A stretch of 64,000 bases of DNA from Zygaena filipendulae (GCA_907165275.2 OU015659.1:5250501-5314500), one strand, 5' to 3'. Positions 45,773 through 58,037 are shown, counted from the first letter of the stretch. Translations and numbers: made by a program. Notes: a model not told the origin generated them from the letters alone.

Positions 45773-48700
45773 TTCGGCCATCCGACTACGTGCAGACTCC
45801 GGCGCACGGTACCTCCATTCACAAAGAATAAACTCTGTCTGGGACTCATTACAGTTTAACCACTAAAATAACAATAAATTGGATACAGTTAAGTACAAAA
45901 TGAGCAATTTTCTATGATAACCATATTTAAAGAGACTTATTTTAATAACCCGTTGTTAAGAGCCAATGCGTCCAATGAATGTTACCTATGGCTTACATAG
46001 TTTATACTGATCATGGCTTGGCTCTTGACAGATAACAGATGGTAATGGTTAGGATAAGACATATAACATGACATTCGGTTTTAGCCATCAAATGTTTTTA
46101 AACATTTGTTAAAATGCAATAATATGGTTATCATTTAGTAACTACTAACTACCGTTTCATATGTTACTAATCTACCTTATAACTCTTAATTTAATAACTT
46201 AATTTACAATGAACTGAAGTGCACAAAACATAATAATGTCTATTGCCTATGGTTAAAAAAAAAATGCACCTTAGTATATTATTACATGCTAAAGTTAAGT
46301 AGTCATGTTCCGCGGCATTCCAATATTGTTCATCTATTTCTATATTATTCAGTTTACGACAGTGAATGCGAAAGCTATTACGGAACTTATGGAACAAAAA
46401 GAAATTATGGAAGAGAATAGATATAGATACGGTACCACATTCGCTATTCCTTTTTAATTTTACCAGTGTCAATAATTTATGAAAATTATTATTTTAAAAT
46501 TCAGATATACTAAAATAGTCTTATTTAAATTCTTAATATGGTATGTAACTCCTCTATTTTTCGTATCTTTGAATCATAATTATTACATTTGAAAAAAAAA
46601 AGCACAACACATTTTGTAAATATGTCAATATCTGACAGACGCGGTTCTTTTCTAACTGCTATTAGACGACTAAATTGAAAGGTTCTTATTTACGCACAAA
46701 TGAATGCCTCACTTTCCGCACGCTAGTAATATCTACCTTATTTAATACTTAAAATCTTTGGTTTCAAATGGAAGTTCAAATCACAAAACACATCAAAACA
46801 AATTACCTTAAACTAAGAATCATGATAGCTTGTTAAATTTGCATATGTAGAGACTGAGAGGGGTTATAGATTATAAACCTCCGGCTAGCTCCTACATTAA
46901 TTTGAATAGGACAACAGTTTTTTTTTTTTTTTTTTTCTCTAAATAAAGTAGAAATGAGTCAGGATATATAAAAAAGTGGCACAAGCTACAAGCTTTTTGC
47001 ACTTGATTAATTGCAAAGTACTTAGTACATTATAATTTTCTTTAATATGACTACAAAAAGAACCATAGGTACTTTATAGGTAACAACTCAACTATATTTG
47101 GGAGCACAGCCAATGACCTGAACTTATTAATCGGCTTTATTTGTTAATGTTTCTATCAAAAGCCAATCAGTTTCTAAGACGCGGAAATAAATCAAAGCAA
47201 GATTTTAAATTTATTTTAAGCCTTGGAACACTATGAAATTTTTTTCATAGATTCCTTTTTATTTCGTTTGAGATAGATTTGTCTTACTCAACTTTTATGC
47301 TCAAACGCTGGACGGATAATATCCCGAAATTCTACAAGGCCCTATTGACGGTGCACTAATTAATGGTGTTGCATATGCTTATAATCAATATTCAATTAAA
47401 TATATACCACTTAAAAAGTATCTATAATCACAATACTAACAAAATAATGCGATATAAATTAAAAATAATTTAATCGGTATGTATTTTTACAGTATCTCAA
47501 AGCAAAAATCTGAACCTAAAATAAAGTATTTTCAATCGGAAGCTACTTATTGAAAGCATTACTGTTTTAAGATCATATTACAAAGAATAATAAAATATGT
47601 GGAATGAATTTATTCATTAAAGGGTTTTTTTTTTATATCGAAACTACTTTCGAGAATAATGAGGCATGTTGCTGACGGCAACACGGCAACAGTCTAATAA
47701 TCAAATGGTTTTCGAAAATAATTTGATACTCTTGAGTCTTGACAAGACAATTTTGGTATTAAAGAACTCCTCGCGGTGACCTAAGCGGGTACAGCATACC
47801 ATATTCACTCTAATGAAAATACAAATCTTTTCCCCATACAGAGAACAAAGTGAATACTCATGCGTAAAAATCATGTGTATTTGTCGATCTGCGTTTATAT
47901 CTTGCTACATCACTCATATCATTGCATAGTACACATTATACTAAGCGTACGAAATGCTTGTTAAATCTTTATAACTAAATCAAAAACATAATAGCTACTT
48001 TTATAGCATAATGGCAAAACCATTCGACACTTCATTGTGACTTTATGATATTTCAATAAAGAGGAATATTCTGAGCATATTAAACCGACTCAAAAGCACA
48101 ATATTTGATTTTCAAGAAAACATTTTTCGTTTCCGTATGTATAAACTTTCAGGTATAAATGCAACTATCTTTAAAAATTTCTAGTTAAGTACTTAAAATC
48201 GATAACTTTCGTAGCAAGTTATCCACGGAATCCTCGAAGTTCTTAAAGACGCTAAAAGCTAAGATTTAATTTGATTACAAGTCAAAAATATCATTCATGA
48301 TTTTTTCTGTAAAAACATACTCTTGACAGATTCAAAACTACTTAGACACAGTAAACAATGATTTTGGCTTCATGGTCCAATGATATTATAAGTATTAACT
48401 ATAACTTGACAGGAATTACGACATATCGGGCGTGGCAGAACATAACTAAAGTCTACACTGGGACTTTACGTGAATTTATAAATTAACCTTTTGTATTTCG
48501 AATAATACTTGGACTATTAAAAATGATAAAATCAAAGTTGAAATATTTTATCAACATATTTTAACTTGATACACCACCGCTTTCTTACTTGAACCAAATA
48601 ACTAAAAGTTTCTTAGTCATTCATACTACACTTGTGTTCTAGTCAAAAATGTCACATGAATTTCATCCCATCAAATCTACAATTTCATCCATTCCATCTA

Positions 48701-49189
48701 ATCCAGTCTATTGTGAAGTAAACATAGATATCACTTGAAATTACCGATGCACGGATGTAGCTGTGCAATAGTATGTTCCCTAACTGCATAATATAAGAAT
48801 GCGACACCTACGCATAAAAGTTAACATTCGCATGTTATGGAAAGTACTCATTGCAATAAAACAAACTGGCTATAGACTCGACTGCCATGCCGTACACCAT
48901 TTGCCATCAAATAGTTTCAATCTCTAAATCCCAGCTCATCATCATATGAGCTTGAGGTCACCATAACGTTACTTTGTCACTGAACTTACATAGGCAAACA
49001 AATACCAATCGCATACCAACAGGTGGTTGAGATATTATGGTTTGTAGAGGTTGATAAAAGGTGCGAACAACTCACTTTATTCGAATATTGAAATTAAAAG
49101 CTCGTAACAATATATTAAGAATGATGCAAACTTTCGTCCTAAATCTAACACGTCTAGATTTAAGAGAGCGGAAACGAATGTTTATCACA

Positions 49190-49262
49190 CGAATTAGACC
49201 ATAGCGGGAATCGACCCCAGGAACCTCCTGAATAGCGAACAGGCTTGACCACTGTCATCATT
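49190..49262 (-). repeat. tRNA-like SINE head relic
   Basis: On the minus strand, GTGGTCAAGCC...GGGGTCGATTCCCGC resembles the A and B boxes of tRNA-derived lepidopteran SINEs. Spacing and stems are degenerate, so it is not a working tRNA. It lies within the LTR element. Confidence 0.35.
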
Positions 49263-50239
49263 ATCTTCATCCTTAGTATGCACACTGGTTAACACTTTTG
49301 GGTGAAATCTATGCTAATCAATGTCGTAAATAGGTATAGTTTGTCAGTTCGTCTGGAATGGATAATCTCTAGAACTATTTAACAGACTTCAAATTTTCTT
49401 CAGTGATCGGAAGTCATAGCATCATTTTAACGAGGGAATCATAAAATTGCGGTTCACACCACGGCCCCTAATCTATTGGCAGTATTCTGTCTTTTAATAC
49501 ACCCTTTTTTTTTATTCTATCAAGAAAGTTGCCAACATCATGTAAAACATGTAAACAGCATTATCTACATCGCCCATCGTACTAGGGTTTGCTGCACAAT
49601 CCCAAATAACAGTGAAATGCCCACTGCAAAAATATGTCAAGACTCACGTGTCATGACTCAGATTAAATAATTCTTTTTGACTGTCCATCGTTCTCTCTAA
49701 CTGAAACAGGCATGATTAAGGCACTTACTTAACCAAGACGCCTGTGTCAGATTCAAAAAGAAGAAGAAAATCACTACGTCACAAATAGAAGTCAGAATAC
49801 CCCAATATGGTCCATAGTTGCATAGGTCAATGGTGCAAGACATCTTTCTATGTCTACCTTTTTACAGTAATCGACTCAAAATTAATTCCCCAAAAAGTTG
49901 CTAAATGCAAATACAGAAAGCTGCCCACGGGTAAGAAAGCATCAGCTTTTGTTACCATCATTCATGTCCGCTTTGACACCGGGTACCTTGAAATAAGAAT
50001 TTCAAAGGAAAATTTAACTAACTGGTTGATCAGGATTTTCTTTCATAGTGAACTATTCAAGCAAACGCATTAACTTCATATATATGATATATCACATTTC
50101 AGAATATTTGGGACACAAACAGTTTACCCAAACTTCGCGTGGTTTCATTAAAAAGGCACACAAAGCCTATTTTAAGCACATCTCTGATTACCCCGGTCCC
50201 AGACGTTCATAGCCATTCTGAACTCATTAAGCTTGACTT

Positions 50240-50640
50240 ACATAATCATTCCTGAGCACACATGACTCAGCAGTCGGCATACATAGCCATTTCTGAGCAC
50301 ACATGGCTCTTCAGTAGGCATACATAGCCATTTCTGAGCACACATGGCTCTTCAGTCGGCATACATAGCCATTTCTGAGCACACATGGCTCTTCAGTCGG
50401 CATACATAGCCATTTCTGAGCACACATGGCTCTTCAGTCGGCATACATAGCCATTTCTGAGCACACATGGCTCTTCAGTCGGCATACATAGCCATTTTTG
50501 AGCACACATGGCTCCGCAGTCGGCATACATAGCCATTTCTGAGCACACATGGCTCGACATACATAGCCTTCTCTGAGCACACTTAGCTTGGAATACAATC
50601 GCTGAGCATACTTGGTTCAGCTTACATAGCCTCCTGAGCA
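50240..50640. repeat. 41-bp minisatellite inside the LARD-like element
   Basis: The unit containing CATAGCCATTTCTGAGCACA and CATGGCTCTTCAGTCGG repeats at a 41-bp step from about 50281 (next starts 50322, 50363, 50404, 50445, 50486), with degenerate units on both flanks. Because 41 is not a multiple of three, the minus-strand frame across it changes phase in every unit. It is therefore not coding. Confidence 0.85.
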
Positions 50641-51351
50641 CATTCGACTCGTACATACACATTTCAAAGAAAATATTTCTGCTTTAATTTGGAGGAAAGG
50701 ATTAGTTCATCTCACAAAATAAACTCTAACAAACATTAACTTCTTGTTCAAATGTGTCTCTAGTTCAATAAGTTGCTACTACTTTAATATGATGGCATGT
50801 AAAGGAAGGCAACTTGAATATTCACAAAATCATACTGCTTTGGTCACTTGTGTAATAGTCCACTTAATTATAACTTGAATTCCATTAAACACACAACAAC
50901 CTCACAAGATTTGTTTAATCCATTTCATAGGTCACAATTCACAGATCTACTTGACCTTACACTAAGGTATAAGCTTGTGTTATAGAAACCAAGCAAACGT
51001 GGTATATACGTACAGATACTTATGTATCAAATCACTTATCTCAAATATACTTTATTGTACACACATAATAAGAAACACATTTTATAAAAACACATGTATA
51101 CACGCCTAAATTGCATGAAAAGTGGAACCCTGTGTTCATCACAAAGAGTCCACCCTCATCGGAATCGAACCCTTCCCTACTGCGCCAATTAAAACGAGTC
51201 GACAACGAAATTTAACTGAAGTTCATTCAAGAAAAAATATAATATGCATTAAGAGATGGCATCTCAATCAAATATCTGCGCTTGTAATAAGGTAGGGTAT
51301 TTACAAACAAAAAAAAAACAAAGTCGAACCCAATCTCTTTTTTTTTTTTTC

Positions 51352-51640
51352 AGCGGTAAGCACTACATATTGTTAAGAAAAGCCCTCTTTTCTGTCTGTC
51401 TATCTGTTTGCGATAAACTCAAAACAACTGAACGAATTTTCATTTGGTTTTCACCAATTTTTCAAAGATTATACAAATTGTTTGAAATAGAAGAAGAAGA
51501 AGAAAATACATGTAACTTTAATAATAATCGTTGGAATTGTCGGAAAAACTACATTAAATTTGCATACTACATGTTGCCAGGGGTACAGAATTCCCATGGG
51601 ACCTCAGAAATCAACGCGGGTGGAACCACGGGGAATAGTT
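51352..51640 (+). mobile_element. Helitron-like copy inside the LARD-like element
   Basis: TCTGTCTGTCTATCTGTTTG body, GTTGCCAGGGGTACAGAATT, then CGCGGGTGGAACCACGGGG with a worn end. It carries a GAAGAA insert at about 51490. Being older looking than the LTRs, it was probably part of the element before its last jump. Confidence 0.6.
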
Positions 51641-52227
51641 CTAAATAACTGAAGGAATGCTGCCATTTCTTATTCGTGGCTCGCAAAAGTGTAAAATTGG
51701 AAAATATATAGAGGTTATTCAAACGGCTATTTCTCGTTAAGGGGTTCTAAAAGCCGCCAGAGAGTAACATTAGGGTCATGACAATGCACTACAATATTAT
51801 TAATAACTATTCAGTATTATTGGGAGGTACCCCGATAAAAACTGGAATTATCGACTTGCTTTGTCAAAAATTTCTGACTACCTTCATCATGAAACTAATA
51901 ACATCAATTTTTTTTTTTCAATAATTTAGAATAACAAAAGTACAAAGAAAAACAACAACCAACAGCGTCAATTAATTGTACTACCTCGGGACCATAATCA
52001 ATTACGATCGATAGTCTCGGGGCTCTCATTTAAAGGAACAATATCATGGAGTGCCCTGACCTAATGTTCTTTCCATGATTTGTACTTTGAACCAACAGCT
52101 ATTGGCAGTCAGAATCACGTTTCATAATATTAATGTTTCCATTCTACTAATACATAGCGAGTCAGTAATTATATCCAAAAATCATTGTAACAATAAAATC
52201 AATTTGGGCAAGTACTTACAGTTTCTC

Positions 52228-52248
52228 GGGTTCACGTCCCACTTCTGA
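52228..52248 (-). other. Primer-binding site, tRNA-Leu-like
   Basis: Two bases inside the right LTR, the minus strand reads TCAGAAGTGGGACGTGAACC. This resembles the complement of the 3' end of insect tRNA-Leu (acceptor ...CACTTCTGACA plus T-arm), with changes in the T-loop part. The bases pairing with the terminal CCA are not obvious. A consensus-like splice donor, GTAAGTA, follows a few bases downstream on the same strand. Confidence 0.5.
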
Positions 52249-52250
52249 GA

Positions 52251-52561
52251 TGTAAAGAAAAAGAGGTCCTCTAGTTAACTATACTTTTATTCTCACTATT
52301 ATAGCTATTACAACCGCACATATACTATATATACAATAGAGATAGAACACTTATTATGACCACTTAAGTCGAGCAGAGTAACTGGAATGAAGCTCTTCTG
52401 TGCTGACACTAGTATTTATACCCACAACCCCACCAACAATTGTGGGCGTACACTACTTTAATTTATCAAATGGGAATGAGGGTACCGACTAAATAACAAT
52501 GTTGCCATGACATAATGCTAGAATTCCCTGAAATAAGGAAAGACTAATAGAAAACATGACA
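52251..52561 (-). repeat. 5' LTR of the LARD-like element (right copy)
   Basis: 311 bp, TG...CA. On the minus strand, TATAAATA is at 52420-52413 and AATAAA at 52291-52286. This gives a U3-R-U5 order with U5 of about 35-40 bp next to the primer-binding site, so this copy would drive transcription leftward. Confidence 0.85.
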
Positions 52562-52628
52562 AATAGGTTTGACTTTTGTTGAATGATGTCGTTCTGAGAT
52601 CACAAAAAAAAACCATTTTATGTTACAT

Positions 52629-52864
52629 ATTTTTTTTAATACAGTTGCTCAAAAAGTGGCGTATTGCAGGGACGTATAGCGTTCGGGATGTGGACTTTTT
52701 CTTTACCTTTCCCGAACTCGTGCGTTCTCTTTCCCAATTGTCAAAAATGGTTACACGACTTTGACACACTTTTTGAATTGCGAAACGTTCCGACAAATGT
52801 CTACCCGAGCCGAGGCGCAGCCGAAAGTGAACTCTTTGCAATGACAGGCTTTCCGCATTTGTAA
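52629..52864. mobile_element. Dispersed repeat, TTTTTAATACAGTTGCTC family, compact copy
   Basis: Left end TTTTTAATACAGTTGCTC, right end CTTTCCGCATTTGTAATG. About 65% of it matches 58619-59046. Contains CCGAGCCGAGGCGCAGCCG in plus orientation. Confidence 0.65.
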
Positions 52865-52899
52865 TGAAATATACAATTTTTCTTAAAAGCCATTCAGAT

Positions 52900-53688
52900 A
52901 AATCACGCGGCAAAAAGTTATTACCTAAAACTCTACGTTCTGAAATTTTGAATACATTCTCTGTGGAAAACGGTGGTGATGAATCGACAGTGATTTTATG
53001 TACGCCAAACAGATAGGTAAAAACAATAGTATCCTAAAGTATTTTATACGTACATGTACCTAATATTTAAATTTATTTAGATCTGGAAGTCGAACTAATC
53101 CACACACCAAGTTTCATTCGAATCCATCGAGAGTGCACAGACAGACAGGAATACCTATATAATGTGACAGACAGACACTACAAGAATCGTCATAATAAAA
53201 AAACAACAAAAAAAAAATTTACATTAATTAGGTAGCAGGAAAGCTTTTTGTGAATGACCTTTCTAAATTAATGTCGCAAATCCGTAAAAGCGAGAGAAAA
53301 AAAACACCGTATCGCGTAAATTTATATAAATTGCTCTTCATGAGTAACAGTGACAAACAGTGCTCTCATCGAATTAAACCTTTATTTTCCTTATTTTTCA
53401 TTTCATTTAGGTAGAATAATAATAAGTAAATAAGCCCGTAATAAAATTTAGAAACACATTTTTTCTAAAAATAGCTACGCGCTACATTGACTTTATAGCC
53501 GTGTTGAAAAATGAAATAGGTTTGTTGACGTAGCTAACTAGTAACTATGTAGGTATCTATCTATTACTAAAAATATGAGGCTACCGCTATATATAGGTGG
53601 GTGGCGTATAAGCAATAATACATGTAAATGAATAATATTTGCTTATACGCTTATGTAAGTATATTTAAATAAAATAATTTAAACATCA
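52900..53688. other. Gene-free region
   Basis: AT-rich with CAGA and A runs. A transposon-body fragment (CACCAAGTTTCATTCGAATC) lies near 53105. No coding signal. Confidence 0.35.
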
Positions 53689-54526
53689 TTACTAATATTA
53701 CCTAGGTATATTGTAGATGCGAAAGTTTGTATGTATGGATGTTTTACTCTTTCACGCAAAAACTGCTGAATGGATTTTAATCTGGGGGCACGGCAGTGCC
53801 CCCGCCAAGACGAGCCAGCGAAACGCAAGGGCACTACCTATCTTTTCTCGAAGCGCTTCGTCGTTTTTTTGAACCCTTGTAACTTAGGTCTGGTATAAAC
53901 CAGATAAAAAAAATATTCGTGATATGTTGTCAATAGCAGACTTATTAAATATATAAAGTTTTAATTGCATAGCTTTTATACTTTAGATTTTATTGATATC
54001 TAAAAACCTCCGATTTCGTCACTGACTCACTGATGATCATCAAAATTCTTAGGGTACTTCCGAATGTCCTAGAAAGCTGAAATTTGATACATAAGCTAGT
54101 ATTGGTACACAAACAACAAAAAAATTATAAAACTTGTAACATTTTATCTCCTAACCCCTTAAATTAGAGGAATGGAAGTTTGTATGAGACTTCCGCAATT
54201 TTGACTTACAAAAAACAATGAAATCCCAACAAAAACATTTTCATGTAAAATGTTTTAGCCACATATTTTGACTAAGGTGTAGAGTTTGTGAAGTTGGACC
54301 TTGTAGAGTTAGGGCGTGTAGAGTTAGAAGCTTGGCTCTACATAAGATCTGATAACTTTTTGAAAGTGCTGGTATATGGTCTTGTCTTGGCAACATTTTA
54401 CATGAAAATGTTTTTGTTGGGATTAAACTTTACAATAATATACCTGATACATCAGAATAACATAGGTATGTACTATTTATTCGAAACTTCGAAATTAACG
54501 CGGGTGAAACCGCGGGGAACAACAAG
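53689..54526 (+). mobile_element. Helitron-like copy carrying a 690-bp hairpin-rich insert
   Basis: 5' end TTACTAATATTACCTAGGTA, body to ACTGCTGAATGGATTTTAAT (53782). The 3' end resumes at about 54475 (TTCGAAATTAACGCGGGTGA) and closes with AACAACAAGT in place of CAGCTAGT. Confidence 0.65.
53783..54470 (+). repeat. Hairpin-bearing insert
   Basis: Opens with the 8-bp stem GGGGGCACGGCAGTGCCCCC. Further in, a 32-bp perfect inverted pair (AACATTTTACATGAAAATG at 54390 and its complement at 54222) encloses TAGAGTTAGAAGCTTGGC. The 87-codon frame at 54288 falls in this repeat. Similar sequence occurs in other lepidopteran genomes as far as I recall. Confidence 0.6.
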
Positions 54527-54629
54527 TAATATAATATCGTTTATTGGCTAAAGTACCTATGAATTGTTGACAGCTTGTTTATTGTAAGTATGATAATATG
54601 TCACTCGTTTAAATTTACATAGTGCTTAA

Positions 54630-54803
54630 TCCTTACTATTATAAATGCGAAAGTGTTTGTTTGTTTGTGACGCCTCAAACGATCATCATGTAATTTTGCA
54701 AACACGTTGTCAGGGGTACAGAAAAGGATAAAGGGTTCTTTTATCCTGGAATTCCCGCGGGATCTCCGAAATTAGCGCTGGTGAAACCGCGGGGAACCGC
54801 TAG
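54630..54803 (+). mobile_element. Helitron-like, complete 174-bp copy
   Basis: TCCTTACTATTATAAATGCG to GGTGAAACCGCGGGGAACCG, CTAG 54800-54803. Confidence 0.88.
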
Positions 54804-56559
54804 TTAAAAATGTTAACACAAAGAAATGCCTATAACTATAAGGGACTAACGTTTTCCTTATAGTTATTATACACACTGATACTTAATTTCCATGTTTCTT
54901 GCAAACAAAAGTTTATAATAAAGGAAAATTTCCATTCGAGCCCCCCGTCTCTTGTCGATAGACCTACTACTCTACACATAGAGTACCTAATAAGTAGATG
55001 CTTCTGACACCATAAAGGCAGGTAGGTATTATTGAAAGAAGGCAAAGTAATACGTGGTATTATGATCACATGCAGACAGTTTCACACATTATTTAAGTAA
55101 TTTACAAGTTTTTCACCATTTCGGTAAAAGGCCACTTCGCAGACCTGGGCCAGGATTCACTATGACCATAACGCGTCGTGTTTAAATAAAGCGCCACCTA
55201 AATTGCTTTTCCCTCGTGTTCAAAGGCGTTTCACTTAAAAAATACATTTACGACGTTTCTTTTGTCATAAAGAATATACCTAAGTTTCTAATATTTTTAC
55301 ACCTGAGGCGTTTGGGATTGTGTTTTTGGGACGCGCGTTATGGGCAAGGAATGTTGTTGGTCATTTTGAATAAGAGCCCTGTTGTGTGTTATTTCACTAA
55401 ATAGAACTTGTCGTTGAGAAAAAATTATTACGCATAAAATTATTTTCGTTGAGAAAATAGCGTTTTTTACGATTACTTTTTAAATATAATTTTCGCCCGA
55501 CACCGATTTTTATCTTTTTCTCTTATCTGTTTCTCACATTCAAATCTAGGTACCTACCTAAAATTGTGGTTCACCTTGGCATTATAGAACATGACTAAAT
55601 TAAAAATATAGAATGACAGAGAATACCTACTTAAAAAACACTGGGATAGGTACCTACCTACAATACCATTCTATGTATTAAAAGAGGGGTACCTACCTAA
55701 CTTTATTATATAAAAAAAGCTTATTCACTCATGATAGCCCAACTGAAACTACGCTAAAGGAAAAAAAAACTAGCTGAAGGCTTCCTTTTGCAGGCAACCA
55801 CTAAGTAAGGATTTTTGGAAATTCGACCCCTAACGAGGTGAAGAGACTGGTTCAAGTTTGTCAGTTTAAAGAAACGGGTAGGTAGGTATAGGTAGATACA
55901 GACGCATTTCAAGGATTTTGGGTAATACATCTCAGAAGGGTGAAAAGGGCCAGTTATAGTCTGCCATAAATGCGGTCGCCATTACCGTTGCTAATTATTT
56001 ATCTATTTATTAAACGCGAAAATACTTCACGATGAAACGGCTGGAGGGATTTGAATTGGATTTCGAATGAAGATAGATAACCTGAGCTTCCGAAGTTCCT
56101 AAGCGAATCTCGAAATTTACGTAGGCCTAACAACGTGGATCTAATACCTCATAAATATTTTTTAAAGAAGAAACTAACTTTGGCACCATAATAATATCTT
56201 GATATTTTATATTAACTATGCAAAAACAATAATAGGTTAGGTTTCACTGGATCTCCTCACTTTGTGACGGTGATGCTGACTAAATCCCAAACGCTCCAGA
56301 TAACAAAATATTAGAAATTTATATTCTGTTGGTAACGTTGCAAATCTATTTTTTTAAAGTGAAGCTTCTTTGAGCGTTAGGAAGAAACAATTTTCGTGGC
56401 GCGTTATCTTAATGCGACGTGTTATGCATGATCATGGTGAATAATAATTACTAAAACAACTGTAAAATGTCACATGTTTTTAAATTTCTACAGATCCTGA
56501 CGCTTATTGAATGTTGTTGTGGACGCAAGTAACTACTTCTTTACAATAGTATAGAACCA
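54804..56559. other. Gene-free region
   Basis: Helitron-like body fragments at about 55790-55870 (GATTTTTGGAAATTCGACCC) and 55985-56140. Frequent ACCTACCTAC motifs. No gene. Confidence 0.35.
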
Positions 56560-56735
56560 AGTTGCTTCCCGCCGTTTGTACTCTTAGATCTTTTAAACTA
56601 CTTAGTAGATTTTAATGCAGTTTCGATATATTCGATAGATATAATTATTCAAGTGGAAAGTTTATACGTATAGTTTATACTGGAATACCCGTGGAAACTC
56701 AGAAATTACCGCGGGTGAAACCGCGGGGATGCGGA
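56560..56735 (+). mobile_element. Helitron-like
   Basis: GCTTCCCGCCGTTTGTACTC body as in 60800-60976, end AATTACCGCGGGTGAAACCG. CTAG missing. Confidence 0.65.
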
Positions 56736-57905
56736 AGCGTCACCTTTAAAATAATCCAAAGTGATATTACGATTTACGAGTAAATTGGTTGGTTGGTTTT
56801 AATATTAGGAATTTCAACAATGTTTTTTCCAGCGCGATCGGCACCCAGAGTGTCTTGTTTTATTTTTCGCAAGCTGTTTAAAACTTCCCAATATCTTATA
56901 ATCTGCTGCGCCTCCAAAAATTTCCCGCCGCATGCCTGAGCCTACTTTTTTAAATGGACTCGACCTCTGGTCGCCTCAGGTGCTCGGTAGCTGCCTTAGT
57001 GCCAACATTGTTGATAGATAAGCTCCTGCCAAGTCGGGCTAACCCGCGGCGCAGGGGGCTCTACCACCATATTAACGGTGTTACATCGAAATGTCCATTG
57101 AGATTTCAACATTACGCTCGTGTGTGTGTAAGGTCGAAATTATAGGTAGTGTACGAAATTTCGATAAAATATTAAAATAACACTACAGATGACAGTAAGG
57201 TCCCAGTTTCACAGATTTTTCGCTTCGCTATAAGTTGGTAGGTAGGTACCTACACGTGTGCACAGTTAGAAACTGACAAGCTTTGTTGGTGCTTATCTCG
57301 CGCCGCCACCGACCCAAGCCTCCAACGTCTCACAAAAACTTACAGTGTTCCGCACTTATAATATGTATTTTATATAATCGTATAGGTATATCCAGAGGTA
57401 TAGGTACATTTGCGATGGAAATGTTAAAATCTTATGTTCCGAATGTACACTAATGAATATAGGTACCTACCTGCTTCTTATAGAGCGAACTTGCTATCCG
57501 GATCTGTCGATATTTACTTATAGTACTTCCAAACTATAGCATTTTTTCCAGAAAGGGACATATTATAATAGGAAATCCTCGGGTAATCCAAAAATGCACG
57601 CGGGAAAAACAGCGGCGAAGAGCTGGTGGTAGGTAAAAAAGAATTGAAATTGGAAATAAGTGAAAAATATTAAATGGAAGTGGTATCATTTTAGGGAATT
57701 TTATCGATCTCTCACAGAAGATTATATGTAGATACCTATTTGTTTGTTTGTTTGTAAGGTTTGTTTGTATGAAATATAAAAAAATAAATTAATTACCATC
57801 ACCTACATCCTTTTTTAGTATTAATCATTACGCTAAAAAAAAACTCATTGATACACAACGTAAACTTGAACGAAAACTCAATGCTGAAGGTATTTAATTA
57901 ACTTA
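56736..57905. other. Gene-free region
   Basis: Slightly GC-rich at 56930-57130, with a 63-codon frame lacking a domain. A Helitron remnant (GCACGCGGGAAAAACAGCGG) lies near 57590. Confidence 0.3.
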
Positions 57906-58037
57906 CGGCCGCACTCAGAGTTGACTTTTATGATTACTTAGTTAAGTATAGATTTTTAAAACAAAACTGCCGCAATCAGAGACGTTCAGTAAATTAATGT
58001 TAATTGGCATTTAATGAGATGTAACTTAATTAGTTAA
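57906..58037. mobile_element. Half copy of the palindromic MITE
   Basis: Left arm and centre match 16056-16170, preceded by TTA (57903-57905). The copy stops after TTAATTAGTTAATG and the right arm is missing. Confidence 0.8.

Larger units (their letters stand above)
45462..52561 (-). mobile_element. Non-coding (LARD-like) LTR retrotransposon, complete, with identical LTRs
   Basis: Two 311-bp direct repeats, identical on reading, bound a 6,478-bp interior. The element starts TG, ends CA and is flanked by the 4-bp duplication AATA (45458-45461 and 52562-52565). Orientation is minus. A tRNA-Leu-like primer-binding site abuts the right LTR, and read on the minus strand the LTR shows TATAAATA followed about 125 bp later by AATAAA. 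The interior has no gag, protease, reverse transcriptase, RNase H or integrase frame: its longest ORFs are about 60-130 codons and lie in other repeats. It contains a 41-bp minisatellite, a nested Helitron-like copy (51352-51640) and tRNA-like relics. Identical LTRs mean a recent insertion, so proteins from another element presumably mobilised it. Superfamily (Gypsy, BEL or Copia) cannot be assigned without pol. Confidence 0.85.

Noticed and set aside
50240..50640. CRISPR-like regular array
   Set aside because: Units are contiguous without unique spacers. This is a minisatellite in eukaryotic DNA.
50393..50662. 89-codon cysteine-rich frame on the minus strand
   Set aside because: It lies in the 41-bp minisatellite and shifts phase every unit, so the repeated peptide words appear in three frames. 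Not a gene.
45773..52250. Hidden gag-pol in the LTR element
   Set aside because: No frame on either strand exceeds about 130 codons and no RT, integrase or zinc-knuckle words were seen. A profile search would still be decisive.
54288..54551. 87-codon frame with apparently natural composition
   Set aside because: It runs from the hairpin-bearing insert through a Helitron-like end. Recurrent repeat sequence, not a host protein.
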